A stretch of DNA of 43,298 bases from Pseudomonas viridiflava (GCF_003702045.1 NZ_RBTP01000077.1:1-43298); one strand, 5' to 3'; shown: positions 25,088-33,234, counted from the stretch's first letter. Program-made: numbers and translations. The notes: generated by a model from the letters alone, not told the origin.

Positions 25088-26053
25088 ATGCGCACTGTGA
25101 GTTTGCGTCGAGGTTTGGCCGCTCTGTTGGCTGCTGCTGTTACGTTCGGTGCCTTGAGCCAGGCTCAGGCCGAGGACCTGCGCATCGGTTATCAAAAATA
25201 CGGCACGCTGGTGTTGCTCAAGGCCAAGGGCTCGCTTGAAAAGCGCCTGGCGGAGCAGGGCGTCAAAGTGCAATGGACCGAATTCCCCGGCGGCCCGCAG
25301 TTGCTCGAAGGCTTGAACGTCGGCTCAATCGACTTCGGCGTCACCGGCGAAACGCCTCCGGTGTTCGCGCAGGCGGCAGGTGCCGATCTGCTGTACGTCG
25401 CCTATGAACCGCCCGCGCCGACCAGCGAAGCGATTCTGGTGCCCAAGGACTCGCCGATCACGTCGGTCAAGGACCTCAAAGGCAAGAAAGTCGTCCTCAA
25501 CAAGGGCTCCAACGTGCATTACCTGCTGGTCCGTGCGCTGGAAGACGCTGGCCTGAAGTATTCCGATATTCAAACCGTATTCCTGCCGCCAGCCGACGCC
25601 CGCGCCGCCTTCGAGCGTGGCAGTGTCGATGCCTGGGTCATCTGGGACCCTTACCAGGCTGCTGCCGAGAAGCAACTGCAGGCGCGCACGCTGAGAGACG
25701 GTTCCGGCATTGTCGACAACCATCAGTTCTACCTTGCGACCAAACCCTACGCGCAGAAAAACCCGAAGGTGATTCAGGCGTTGATCGAAGAAGTGCGCGC
25801 GGTGGGCGAGTGGTCCAAGGCCAACCCTGACGAAGTGACCAAGCAGGTTGCGCCATTGCTCGGGCTGCCAGCCGACATCACGCTGACCTCGGTCAAGCGT
25901 CAGGGGTACGGCGCGCTGTTCATCACGCCGCCCGTGGTCGCGGCTCAACAGAAGATTGCCGACACCTTTTACCAGCTCAAGTTGATCCCCAAGCCGCTCA
26001 GCATTGCTGACGTGGTCTGGACGCCACCCGCTGCTGTTGCTCAAGCACAGTGA
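25088..26053 (+). CDS. ssuA: aliphatic sulfonate-binding periplasmic protein
   Basis: A 321-residue periplasmic binding protein. Signal peptide 1-28 (AAVTFGALSQAQA). The mature N-terminus DLRIGYQKYGTLVLLKAKGSLEKRL and VQWTEFPGGPQLLEGLNVGSIDFGVTGETPPVFAQAAG are strong SsuA signatures. It delivers alkanesulfonates to SsuBC. In the well-known Pseudomonas order ssuE-A-D-C-B-F, ssuD should follow; instead ssuC begins 28 bp after this stop. Confidence 0.94.
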   Translation: MRTVSLRRGLAALLAAAVTFGALSQAQAEDLRIGYQKYGTLVLLKAKGSLEKRLAEQGVKVQWTEFPGGPQLLEGLNVGSIDFGVTGETPPVFAQAAGADLLYVAYEPPAPTSEAILVPKDSPITSVKDLKGKKVVLNKGSNVHYLLVRALEDAGLKYSDIQTVFLPPADARAAFERGSVDAWVIWDPYQAAAEKQLQARTLRDGSGIVDNHQFYLATKPYAQKNPKVIQALIEEVRAVGEWSKANPDEVTKQVAPLLGLPADITLTSVKRQGYGALFITPPVVAAQQKIADTFYQLKLIPKPLSIADVVWTPPAAVAQAQ

Positions 26054-26081
26054 TTGACAGGCCCTTCGAGGAGACCACTCC

Positions 26082-26879
26082 ATGAGCCTAAGCGCTTCGC
26101 AACGCATCATCCATCGACTGGCCCCCTGGGCGCTGCCTGTTCTGCTGTTGGCGGTCTGGCAGTTGTCGGTCAGCGCCGGCTGGCTGTCCACGCGCATTCT
26201 TCCGGCACCCAGCGCGGTCATTGAGGCGGGTGTAACGCTGGTGTCCAGCGGTGAAATCTGGACCCACCTGGCCATCAGCGGCTGGCGCGCCGGCCTCGGT
26301 TTTGCCATCGGCGGCGGTATCGGCCTGGCGCTAGGTTTTATTACCGGCCTGAGCGCGTGGGGCGAGCGCCTTCTGGACAGCTCGGTGCAGATGATTCGCA
26401 ACGTGCCGCATCTGGCGCTGATTCCGCTGGTGATCCTGTGGTTCGGCATCGATGAGACGGCCAAGATATTTCTGGTGGCGCTGGGCACGCTGTTTCCGAT
26501 CTACCTGAACACCTACCACGGCATTCGCAACATCGACCCGGCGCTGGTAGAAATGTCGCGCAGCTACGGTCTGTCCGGTTTCAGCCTGTTCCGCCACGTG
26601 ATCCTGCCCGGGGCCATGCCGTCGATTCTGGTCGGTGTGCGCTTCGCGCTGGGCTTCATGTGGCTGACGCTGATCGTGGCTGAAACCATCTCGGCCAGCT
26701 CCGGCATTGGCTATCTGGCCATGAATGCCCGTGAATTCCTGCAAACCGACATCGTGGTGCTGGCGATTGTGCTGTACGCCGTGCTCGGCAAACTGGCCGA
26801 TCTGGCGGCTCGGGGTCTGGAACGGGTCTGCCTGCGCTGGCATCCGGCCTATCAAGTCAGCAAAGGCGGTGCCGCATGA
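26082..26879 (+). CDS. ssuC: aliphatic sulfonate ABC transporter permease
   Basis: A 265-residue inner-membrane permease with about six helices. The cytoplasmic EAA-type loop reads EMSRSYGLSGFSLFRHVILPGAMPSI. RNVPHLALIPLVILWFGIDE and LGFMWLTLIVAETISASSGIGYLAMNARE are SsuC signatures. It overlaps ssuB by 4 bases (ATGA). Together with SsuA and SsuB it imports sulfonates for sulfur supply. Confidence 0.95.
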   Translation: MSLSASQRIIHRLAPWALPVLLLAVWQLSVSAGWLSTRILPAPSAVIEAGVTLVSSGEIWTHLAISGWRAGLGFAIGGGIGLALGFITGLSAWGERLLDSSVQMIRNVPHLALIPLVILWFGIDETAKIFLVALGTLFPIYLNTYHGIRNIDPALVEMSRSYGLSGFSLFRHVILPGAMPSILVGVRFALGFMWLTLIVAETISASSGIGYLAMNAREFLQTDIVVLAIVLYAVLGKLADLAARGLERVCLRWHPAYQVSKGGAA

Positions 26880-27688
26880 GCAATCTGAAACAACAACCGG
26901 CGCACCTGCTGCGTGGTATTCCGCTGGCGATCCAGAACATCAAGAAAGCGTTCGGCTCGCGTGAAGTGCTCAAGGACATCGACCTGCACATTCCGGCCGG
27001 GCAGTTCGTGGCCGTCGTGGGCCGCAGCGGCTGTGGCAAAAGCACCTTGTTGCGCCTCCTGGCCGGGCTCGACAGCCCGACTCAGGGCGAACTGCTGGCT
27101 GGCTCCGCACCGCTTGGCGATGCCCGCGAAGACACCCGCCTGATGTTTCAGGAAGCTCGCTTGCTGCCGTGGAAAAAGATCATCGACAACGTGGGTCTCG
27201 GCCTGACCGGCGACTGGCGTGGGCAGGCGCTCGACGCCCTCGAAGCGGTCGGTCTGGCCGAGCGTGCCCATGAATGGCCAGCGGCGCTGTCTGGCGGTCA
27301 GAAGCAGCGCGTCGCACTGGCGCGGGCCCTGATTCACAAGCCGCGCCTGCTGTTGCTTGATGAACCGCTAGGTGCACTGGATGCGTTGACGCGCATCGAG
27401 ATGCAGCAACTGATCGAAAAACTCTGGCACCAGCACGGCTTCACCGTACTGCTGGTCACCCACGATGTCAGCGAAGCGGTGGCCATTGCCGACCGCGTGA
27501 TTCTGATCGAAGAAGGGCGTATCGGCCTCGACCTGCTGGTCGATCTGCCACGCCCCAGAGCACGTGGCTCGCATCGTCTTGCGGCGCTGGAAACCGAAGT
27601 CCTCAATCAGGTGCTGGCCATTCCCGGCTCGCCGCCTGAACCCGAACCTTCTTCACCCTTGCCCACGCAACTGCGCTGGGCCACCTAA
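26876..27688 (+). CDS. ssuB: aliphatic sulfonate ABC transporter ATP-binding protein
   Basis: A 270-residue ABC ATPase. Walker A GRSGCGKST (49-57), Q-loop MFQEARLLPW, signature LSGGQ (138-142), Walker B LLLLDEP (158-164) and switch His in LVTHDVSEA are all present. The N-terminal QQPAHLLRGIPLAIQNIKKAFG region and Pro-rich C-terminal tail (PPEPEPSSPLP) fit SsuB of pseudomonads. It overlaps ssuC; ssuF follows after 26 bp. Confidence 0.95.
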   Translation: MSNLKQQPAHLLRGIPLAIQNIKKAFGSREVLKDIDLHIPAGQFVAVVGRSGCGKSTLLRLLAGLDSPTQGELLAGSAPLGDAREDTRLMFQEARLLPWKKIIDNVGLGLTGDWRGQALDALEAVGLAERAHEWPAALSGGQKQRVALARALIHKPRLLLLDEPLGALDALTRIEMQQLIEKLWHQHGFTVLLVTHDVSEAVAIADRVILIEEGRIGLDLLVDLPRPRARGSHRLAALETEVLNQVLAIPGSPPEPEPSSPLPTQLRWAT

Positions 27689-27714
27689 TCCAAATCCCCA
27701 CAGGAAGACATGCC

Positions 27715-27930
27715 ATGACTATCAAAGCCATCAACGTTCGCAACCAGTTCAAAGGCACCATCAAGGAAATCGTTCACGGTGACGTACTGTCCGAAATCGA
27801 CGTACAGACCGCTTCCGGCGTTGTGACGTCGGTGATCACCACCCGTTCGGTCAAGGAGTTGGAACTGGTCGTGGGCAGCGAAGTGATTGCCTTCGTAAAA
27901 TCCACCGAGGTGTCGATCGCCAAGCTGTGA
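27715..27930 (+). CDS. ssuF: TOBE-domain protein SsuF (molybdopterin-binding-like)
   Basis: A 71-residue single TOBE/Mop domain: INVRNQFKGTIKEIVHGDVLSEIDVQTASG and SVKELELVVGSEVIAFVKSTEVSIAKL. Such proteins bind oxyanions such as molybdate. In P. putida, ssuF ends the ssu operon and is needed for growth on some sulfonates or sulfate esters, by a mechanism not settled. Position after ssuB and the terminator at 27948-27980 support the name. Confidence 0.9.
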   Translation: MTIKAINVRNQFKGTIKEIVHGDVLSEIDVQTASGVVTSVITTRSVKELELVVGSEVIAFVKSTEVSIAKL

Positions 27931-27947
27931 ACATGCATCCACACCCG

Positions 27948-27980
27948 ACCCCGAACGGTGAAGACCCTTCGGGGTTTTTT
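27948..27980 (+). terminator. rho-independent terminator of the ssu operon
   Basis: ACCCCGAA (27948-27955) pairs with TTCGGGGT (27968-27975) over a 12-nt loop and is followed by a run of T, 17 nt after ssuF. Confidence 0.92.
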
Positions 27981-28065
27981 ACGCCTGGAGCTGGCAGTTC
28001 TGTCAGGTACACGTCGCGTAAAGTTTGCAGCATGCTAGTGGCTCATTTCTTCTGGAGGACTCGAC

Positions 28066-29163
28066 ATGGCCTCTTCATGCCGCTATCGCTACGACGCATT
28101 GGATCGTCTGGCGAGCAGCACTCCAGCTGCCCAGCCGGATGTGCTGCGCTTTTACCAGAAGAAACGCTTGGCGACTTTCATTGAAAGCGCTGTGCAGCGC
28201 AGTATTTTCCACTGCGAGGGCATGTTGCTCGCCCAGGTACAGCGTATCGCCGACGAGAGTACCACCGACCTTCTGGCGACAGATCAACAGCGCTCGGTGC
28301 TGCAAACAGTAGCCGACTCCAAAGTGAAATCGTCGGTTTATACGCCGTATGGGCATCATCACTCAGAGAGCGGCCTGCCCGCGTTAATGGGTTTCAATGG
28401 TGAACACTGCGATCCGGTGACCGGACATTACCTGTTGGGCAATGGTTACCGTGCGTTCAATCCGGAGTTAATGCGATTCAACAGCCCGGACAGCCTTAGC
28501 CCTTTTGGCAAAGGAGGAGTAAATACGTATGCGTACTGCGGGATGGATCCAGTCAACAAGGTTGATCCCACTGGCCATGCTTCCGGATGGGCGCGGGTAA
28601 GAAGTCTGTTAGCTAAAATCGTTGGTCGAAGTTCAAGGCATAGGGGGAAAATGATTGATCGGCTTAGTCATGTCGGTGAGTCATCCGCCAGAGTGAGCAG
28701 TGGAGTCGCCAGAGCTCGCTCCCTGCCTGATCTGAGACCGTCTTCAGATGAGTTCAATCAGCTAAAAACATTGATAGGGTTTCACGGTTCGACGCAGGAG
28801 AACGGCGCATTCCTCATGCGAGGTCTTGACTCCTCATTCATGAACAGCTCAGCGGGCCTGAGTGAGGGTAGAGGCTTCTATTTATCGCTGACTCGACATA
28901 TAGCAGATGATTTTGCGCAGGTTGCCGCTACTGCGACTGGCGCTAAGCCAAAGACTTATGGCGTGTACATGAGCCACTATCCCGCGAGAATCAGTGGTCG
29001 AGCTTACCGTTATGGCCTCATGGGCGCTGGCGGCCTGACATACCGGAGCACGCGTGAAATGGAGGTTGTCATACAGGAGCGGTACTACAGGGCTGTTTCA
29101 ATAAGAAATATAAGAGCGGGTGAAGAAATTGTATTGCCTCATGCGTCAGAGGCTCCGTTTTAA
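28066..29163 (+). CDS. short orphan RHS-core protein with ART-like toxin tip
   Basis: A 365-residue protein in two parts. Residues about 6-170 are a compact RHS-repeat-associated core: YRYDALDRLAS, then GFNGEHCDPVTGHYLLGNGYRAFNP and RFNSPDSLSPFG, ending in NKVDPTGHA (164-172), the DPxG-type boundary at which RHS proteins are cut. Residues about 171-235 are a basic linker. Residues about 236-355 form the tip, with motifs spaced like an ADP-ribosyltransferase: FHGST (His240), GRGFYLSLTRHIADDFA (Tyr272) and EMEVVI (Glu331/Glu333). There is no signal peptide and too few YD repeats for a full shell. RBS GGAGG is 7 nt before ATG. The tip is lower in GC than the core. No immunity gene is adjacent. 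Related short proteins with differing tips occur in other pseudomonads as I recall. The ART call is inferred from motifs only. Confidence 0.75.
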   Translation: MASSCRYRYDALDRLASSTPAAQPDVLRFYQKKRLATFIESAVQRSIFHCEGMLLAQVQRIADESTTDLLATDQQRSVLQTVADSKVKSSVYTPYGHHHSESGLPALMGFNGEHCDPVTGHYLLGNGYRAFNPELMRFNSPDSLSPFGKGGVNTYAYCGMDPVNKVDPTGHASGWARVRSLLAKIVGRSSRHRGKMIDRLSHVGESSARVSSGVARARSLPDLRPSSDEFNQLKTLIGFHGSTQENGAFLMRGLDSSFMNSSAGLSEGRGFYLSLTRHIADDFAQVAATATGAKPKTYGVYMSHYPARISGRAYRYGLMGAGGLTYRSTREMEVVIQERYYRAVSIRNIRAGEEIVLPHASEAPF

Positions 29164-29211
29164 CATGATGTGTTTGCGCGTGGCCTGTCTAGCGATGACC
29201 TGAACGCAGAA

Positions 29212-29856
29212 TCAATCACCAACCAAAACAGTTTTTTTCACCAGAAACGGCGGCAGATACAACCCCACATACGCATCAAACACCCGCATTCCCTCTACCG
29301 CCATGCGCGGCGTTATCTCGCCGTGCAGTTGGACGGAGCGGGCATACACGCGGTCGCCCAGTTCCATCGCCAGTGCGAACACATCCACATCGTCCGGCAG
29401 TGCGGGGAGGTGGAAGTGGCGGTTGAACACCTCCAGCATCAAGTGACCCAGTTCGATGTCGTGTTGGCGGTCGGCCTGGTTGATTTCGGTCAGGCCGTGT
29501 TGCGCAAGGATCAACTGGCGGGCGGCGGCGTCGGCGTTGTAGATATCCAGCATGCGCATCTCGACCACCCGCGACAGGTCGTGCCAGCTATCGAGCGAGT
29601 CATGTTCGATGGGAGCTTGCAAGGACGCTCGAAAGGCTGCGTGAATGTCAGCGGTCAGCGCTTCCAGCAGCGCAGGTACGCTGGCGAAAAAGTGATAGAC
29701 CGACGAAGGCGGAATGCCCGCTCGTTCGGCCACGCTGTAGATCGACAGGCTGGCGACCCCTTCCGATGCAAGCAGCGCGCGGGCTGCGTCCAGGATCGCG
29801 TCGATCCTGGCCTGGCTGCGTGCTCGGGGTTTGCGCGGGGCGGCGGTGCGGGTCAT
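29212..29856 (-). CDS. TetR family transcriptional regulator
   Basis: A 214-residue regulator. The N-terminal TetR DNA-binding domain (about 12-60) reads ARIDAILDAARALLASEGVASLSIYSVAERAGIPPSSVYHFFASVPALLEAL. The C-terminal ligand-binding half is not diagnostic. The frame is open to 29895; ATG 29856, with GAGAGCC upstream, gives a normal basic N-tail (MTRTAAPRKPRARS). It lies 77 bp after the dehydrogenase gene on the same strand and is convergent with the RHS gene. The target and ligand are unknown; the dehydrogenase gene is a reasonable first guess. Confidence 0.9.
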   Translation of the reverse strand: MTRTAAPRKPRARSQARIDAILDAARALLASEGVASLSIYSVAERAGIPPSSVYHFFASVPALLEALTADIHAAFRASLQAPIEHDSLDSWHDLSRVVEMRMLDIYNADAAARQLILAQHGLTEINQADRQHDIELGHLMLEVFNRHFHLPALPDDVDVFALAMELGDRVYARSVQLHGEITPRMAVEGMRVFDAYVGLYLPPFLVKKTVLVGD

Positions 29857-29933
29857 GACAAGGCTCTCGGTTGAACGAGCGCCATTGTAAGGCAAACCCT
29901 CTCTGCCTGTCGGTAAGCGAAGCGGTTGAACGT

Positions 29934-30863
29934 TCAGTAACCCTGGCCGCGATCCACCTGGCCGTTCATGGCTTCGCCGCGCTCGAAACGTTCGATGTTA
30001 TCCAGCAGACCTGGAAATGCGCTTTCCGGCTGGGTCATGGCCGCTACGTGAGGTGTCATCAGGATATTCGGATGGCCCCAGAAAGGATGATCCACAGGCG
30101 CGGGTTCCTGCTGCAGAACATCCACCACCGCCGCGCTGAGTTGGCCGCTGTCCAGCGCTGCCAGCAGATCGTTTTCCACCAGATGCCTGCCACGTCCCAT
30201 ATTGATCAGTGCAGCGCCTTGGGGCAGTTGCGCAAACAGCGTGCGATTGAGGATGCCTTCGGTTTGCCCGGTTAATGGCAGCACGCACAGCAAAATATCG
30301 CACTGGCCAAGAAAGGTCGGCAGGTGTTCCTCCCCCGCATGGCAGGTCACGCCCTCGATGCGATATTCGCTGCGTGCCCAGCCGGACAGCTCGAAACCGA
30401 ACGGCTTGAGGCTCGACAGAATCTGCTGCGCTTGCAGGCCCAGCCCCATGACGCCGACACGACGCTTGTGCGCAGGAATCAGTGGATGCGCCTTCCAGTG
30501 TCCTTCGACCTGCTGTTGCCGATAGCGCAGCATGTCGCGGTGCAGGCTGAGCACGGCAAAGGTCGCGTATTCGCACATGCCTCGGCTGATCCCCGGATCC
30601 AGCAACCGCACCACGGGCAGCGACTTCGGGATGCGGCTCAGGTCCAGTTGATCGACGCCCGCCGACAGGGCGAACAGCACTTTCAAGTTCGGCAGCACCT
30701 GTTGCAGATCGTCCGGTGCCAGCCACGCGCCCAGGTAATGAACGTCGTCAGGGTTCCCGATATTCGGCCATTCCCGCCATTCGATATCCGGCGCGTGCTC
30801 GGCGAACAACACTCGCCAGCGTTCGGCGCGTGCAGGATCAGCTTTGTAAAGGAAGGCGGGCAT
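29934..30863 (-). CDS. D-2-hydroxyacid dehydrogenase (GhrA-like glyoxylate/hydroxypyruvate reductase)
   Basis: A 309-residue NAD(P)H-dependent dehydrogenase. The Rossmann motif is GVMGLGLQAQQI (137-148). Catalytic Arg224 (NMGRGRH), Glu253 (LQQEPAP) and His272 (TPHVAAMT) are in order. The PFWGHPNILMTPHVAA end and the roughly 310-residue length fit the GhrA group, which reduces glyoxylate and hydroxypyruvate. Two in-frame ATGs lie upstream (30932, 30896), but the ATG at 30863 with AGGAAAA upstream yields the family N-terminus (MPAFLYKADP). The exact substrate cannot be told from sequence. Confidence 0.88.
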   Translation of the reverse strand: MPAFLYKADPARAERWRVLFAEHAPDIEWREWPNIGNPDDVHYLGAWLAPDDLQQVLPNLKVLFALSAGVDQLDLSRIPKSLPVVRLLDPGISRGMCEYATFAVLSLHRDMLRYRQQQVEGHWKAHPLIPAHKRRVGVMGLGLQAQQILSSLKPFGFELSGWARSEYRIEGVTCHAGEEHLPTFLGQCDILLCVLPLTGQTEGILNRTLFAQLPQGAALINMGRGRHLVENDLLAALDSGQLSAAVVDVLQQEPAPVDHPFWGHPNILMTPHVAAMTQPESAFPGLLDNIERFERGEAMNGQVDRGQGY

Positions 30864-31059
30864 GGGCTTTTCCTGAGGATGAGAGTGGGGTTCCATCTTG
30901 CCGCAACCGCGAAGCACGATCTGTCGAAACACCCGTTCTCAAGCGGTCTGCACACTGAAAAAGGGCGTTTTGCGGCAGATTAACCGGGCCTTTGAGGGCT
31001 TGAAGGAATCTGCCGTTTGCACGGTAAAAAACAGTGGATATGGATTTCTGAGAGGCGAA

Positions 31060-31085
31060 GTTCGGCGTAGATCATTTCGCCGAAC
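31060..31085. promoter_or_regulatory. inverted repeat upstream of the aminotransferase gene
   Basis: GTTCGGCG-N10-CGCCGAAC is a perfect 8-bp inverted repeat, 60 bp before the aminotransferase start. It could be an operator or a 5' leader hairpin. The Lrp/AsnC gene two genes downstream is a candidate binder, but the sequence is more GC-rich than usual Lrp sites. Confidence 0.4.
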
Positions 31086-31145
31086 GCTTAACCTGAACAG
31101 CATCGCAGCCACCCGCCGGTTGCCTGGCTCACTATAGGTAAAACC

Positions 31146-32450
31146 ATGAACAGCAAAGTCGACGAAACACCTCATCTGCTCCGTCAGCGTGATCAGTTCG
31201 TGCCGCGTGGCATCGTCACGGCTCACCCGTTGGTGATCGACCGTGCGCAGGGTTCCGAGCTGTGGGATGTCGACGGCAAGCGTTACCTGGACTTCGTGGG
31301 CGGTATCGGCGTGTTGAATATCGGCCACAACCACCCGAACGTGGTTAAGGCCATTCAGGGACAACTGGAAAAGGTCACTCATGCGTGCTTTCAGGTCGCG
31401 TCGTACCAGCCTTACGTTGACCTGGCCAAACGCCTGAGTCTGCTGGTGGCCGGTCAGAGCGGTATCGACCACAAGGCGGTGTTCTTCACCTCGGGTGCAG
31501 AAGCGGTCGAAAACGCGGTGAAGATCGCCCGGGCTCACACCAACCGTCCGGCCGTGATTTCGTTTCGTGGCGGTTTTCACGGCCGTACGCTTCTGGGCAC
31601 CACGCTGACCGGCATGAGCCAGCCGTACAAACAGAACTTCGGCCCGATGGCCCCCGAGATTTTCCACACGCCATACCCGAACGCTTATCGTGGTGTCACC
31701 AGTGATATGGCGCTGGCCGCACTGCACGAACTGCTGGCAACTCAGGTTGCGCCTGACCGCGTGGCGGCGATTCTCATCGAGCCTGTGCAGGGCGATGGTG
31801 GTTTTCTGACCGCACCGGTCGAGTTCCTCAAAGCGCTGCGCACCCTGACCGAGCAACACGGCATCGTACTGATTCTGGATGAAATCCAGACCGGTTTCGG
31901 TCGTACCGGCAAATGGTTCGGTTTCGAGCACGCCGGTATCCAGCCCGATCTGGTCACCGTCGCTAAGAGCCTGGCGGGTGGCATGCCGCTGTCGGGTGTG
32001 GTGGGTCGTGCCAACATCATGGATGCACCGCTTCCGGGCGGTCTGGGCGGGACCTACGGGGGTAATGCGCTGTCCTGCGCCGCTGCGCTGGCGGTGATCG
32101 ACACCTACGAACAGGACAACCTGCTGGCACGTGGCGAGCAGTTGGGTCAGCACCTGCGTGCCGGCCTGCTCAAGCTCAAAGAGCGTTACAGCGTGATCGG
32201 TGATGTGCGTGGCACCGGCTTCATGCTCGCGATGGAATTCGTCAAGAGCGACGCCGAGCGCAGTCCGGATGCCGACCTCAACTCGAAAGTCATTGATCAG
32301 GCACGCATCGGCGGCCTGCTGGTGATCAAGTGCGGCGTGTACCGCAACGTGCTGCGTTTCCTGGCACCGCTGGTGACCACCGAGCAACAGATTGATGAAG
32401 CAATGACCATTCTCGACGCCGCGCTGGCACGAGTATTGAAATCCAACTGA
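31146..32450 (+). CDS. gabT: class III aminotransferase, 4-aminobutyrate type
   Basis: A 434-residue PLP enzyme. Lys274 (TVAKSLAGGMPLSG) is the Schiff-base lysine; Asp245 in LILDEIQTGFGRTG holds the pyridine nitrogen; FFTSGAEAVENAVKIAR (113-129) binds phosphate; SFRGGFHGRTLLG holds the stacking Phe/His loop. The start (LLRQRDQFVPRGIVTAHPLVIDRA) and GGLGGTYGGNALSCAAALAV match GabT, which moves the amino group of GABA (or 5-aminovalerate) to 2-oxoglutarate. No gabD (succinate-semialdehyde dehydrogenase) is adjacent, so a related omega-aminotransferase role is possible. Next come a HAD-like gene and an Lrp regulator on the same strand. Confidence 0.85.
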   Translation: MNSKVDETPHLLRQRDQFVPRGIVTAHPLVIDRAQGSELWDVDGKRYLDFVGGIGVLNIGHNHPNVVKAIQGQLEKVTHACFQVASYQPYVDLAKRLSLLVAGQSGIDHKAVFFTSGAEAVENAVKIARAHTNRPAVISFRGGFHGRTLLGTTLTGMSQPYKQNFGPMAPEIFHTPYPNAYRGVTSDMALAALHELLATQVAPDRVAAILIEPVQGDGGFLTAPVEFLKALRTLTEQHGIVLILDEIQTGFGRTGKWFGFEHAGIQPDLVTVAKSLAGGMPLSGVVGRANIMDAPLPGGLGGTYGGNALSCAAALAVIDTYEQDNLLARGEQLGQHLRAGLLKLKERYSVIGDVRGTGFMLAMEFVKSDAERSPDADLNSKVIDQARIGGLLVIKCGVYRNVLRFLAPLVTTEQQIDEAMTILDAALARVLKSN

Positions 32451-32530
32451 GCCCAGGTCCGGTCGTTGTGTCGCAAGACGCAGCGTCCGGGCATTGAGGT
32501 TCTGCCGTTGGAAAGGAGACGTTGCCTGCC

Positions 32531-33187
32531 ATGGGGCTTATTGATTACCGCGCACTGCTGATCGATTGTGATGAAGTTCTGGTGGATCGGGACTCCGGCG
32601 TGTGGACGGCGTTGCAGCCGTTGCTGGAAAACGTGTCCGGCGCACCCGACAGGGAGCATGCGCTTGCCGAGTTCAACACCGTCATTGGCACCCTTTATCC
32701 GCGTTTCGACGAGCTGGGTTTCAGCGGCCTGTTATGTTTTGCGCATCGTCAGTTGGCTGAGCGGCTGGGCATCAAGACCAGTTGGGAGGAGGGCATGACC
32801 TTCGCGCGCTCAGTGCCGGCCTGGACGCTGTTCGAGGATGCGCCGGGTGCCATGCTGTACTTGCGCAAGTTTTACCGTTTGCTGGTCTATGCTGACCGTG
32901 ATCTGCAGGATCGCGGGCTATTGTGCGAGCGGTTGGGGCTTGAGCCCGACAGTCTGTTGTCGCTGACGACCCATCCACTGGACGACCCGCAATGGCTGGC
33001 CGAGATGGGCCTGGATGCTGTTGAAACCCTGATGGTGTCTCGTCCGCCAGCCATTGCACTGGAAGGGGGCGGACTTTGCCTGATTCGCCGAAACCGGGCG
33101 CAGCATCGCCAGCCATGCACTGCCGACCTCTGCATCAACAGCATGGCCGACCTTGTCGCTCAGCATCAGCTGTCCTTACGGCGCTGA
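32531..33187 (+). CDS. HAD-superfamily-like protein, possibly degenerate
   Basis: A 218-residue protein. The N-terminus ALLIDCDEVLVDRDSGVWTAL resembles HAD motif I (D-x-D) and is followed by a helical cap-like region and LVYADRDLQDRGLLCERLGLEPD, where motif II/III would be expected. The usual motif II Thr/Ser, motif III Lys and motif IV acidic pair are not clear, so activity is uncertain. ATG 32531 sits 12 nt after AGGAG; a TTG at 32522 is too close to the RBS. Its position 80 bp after gabT suggests co-transcription. Substrate unknown. Confidence 0.7.
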   Translation: MGLIDYRALLIDCDEVLVDRDSGVWTALQPLLENVSGAPDREHALAEFNTVIGTLYPRFDELGFSGLLCFAHRQLAERLGIKTSWEEGMTFARSVPAWTLFEDAPGAMLYLRKFYRLLVYADRDLQDRGLLCERLGLEPDSLLSLTTHPLDDPQWLAEMGLDAVETLMVSRPPAIALEGGGLCLIRRNRAQHRQPCTADLCINSMADLVAQHQLSLRR

Positions 33188-33234
33188 TTTTGCTAGAAGG
33201 TAGGCACTGTGAACGGCACAACACGAGGTAGGTA

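Noticed and set aside
32522..32530. TTG start for the HAD-like gene
   Set aside because: Only about 3 nt from the AGGAG ribosome site, too close; the ATG at 32531 is better placed.
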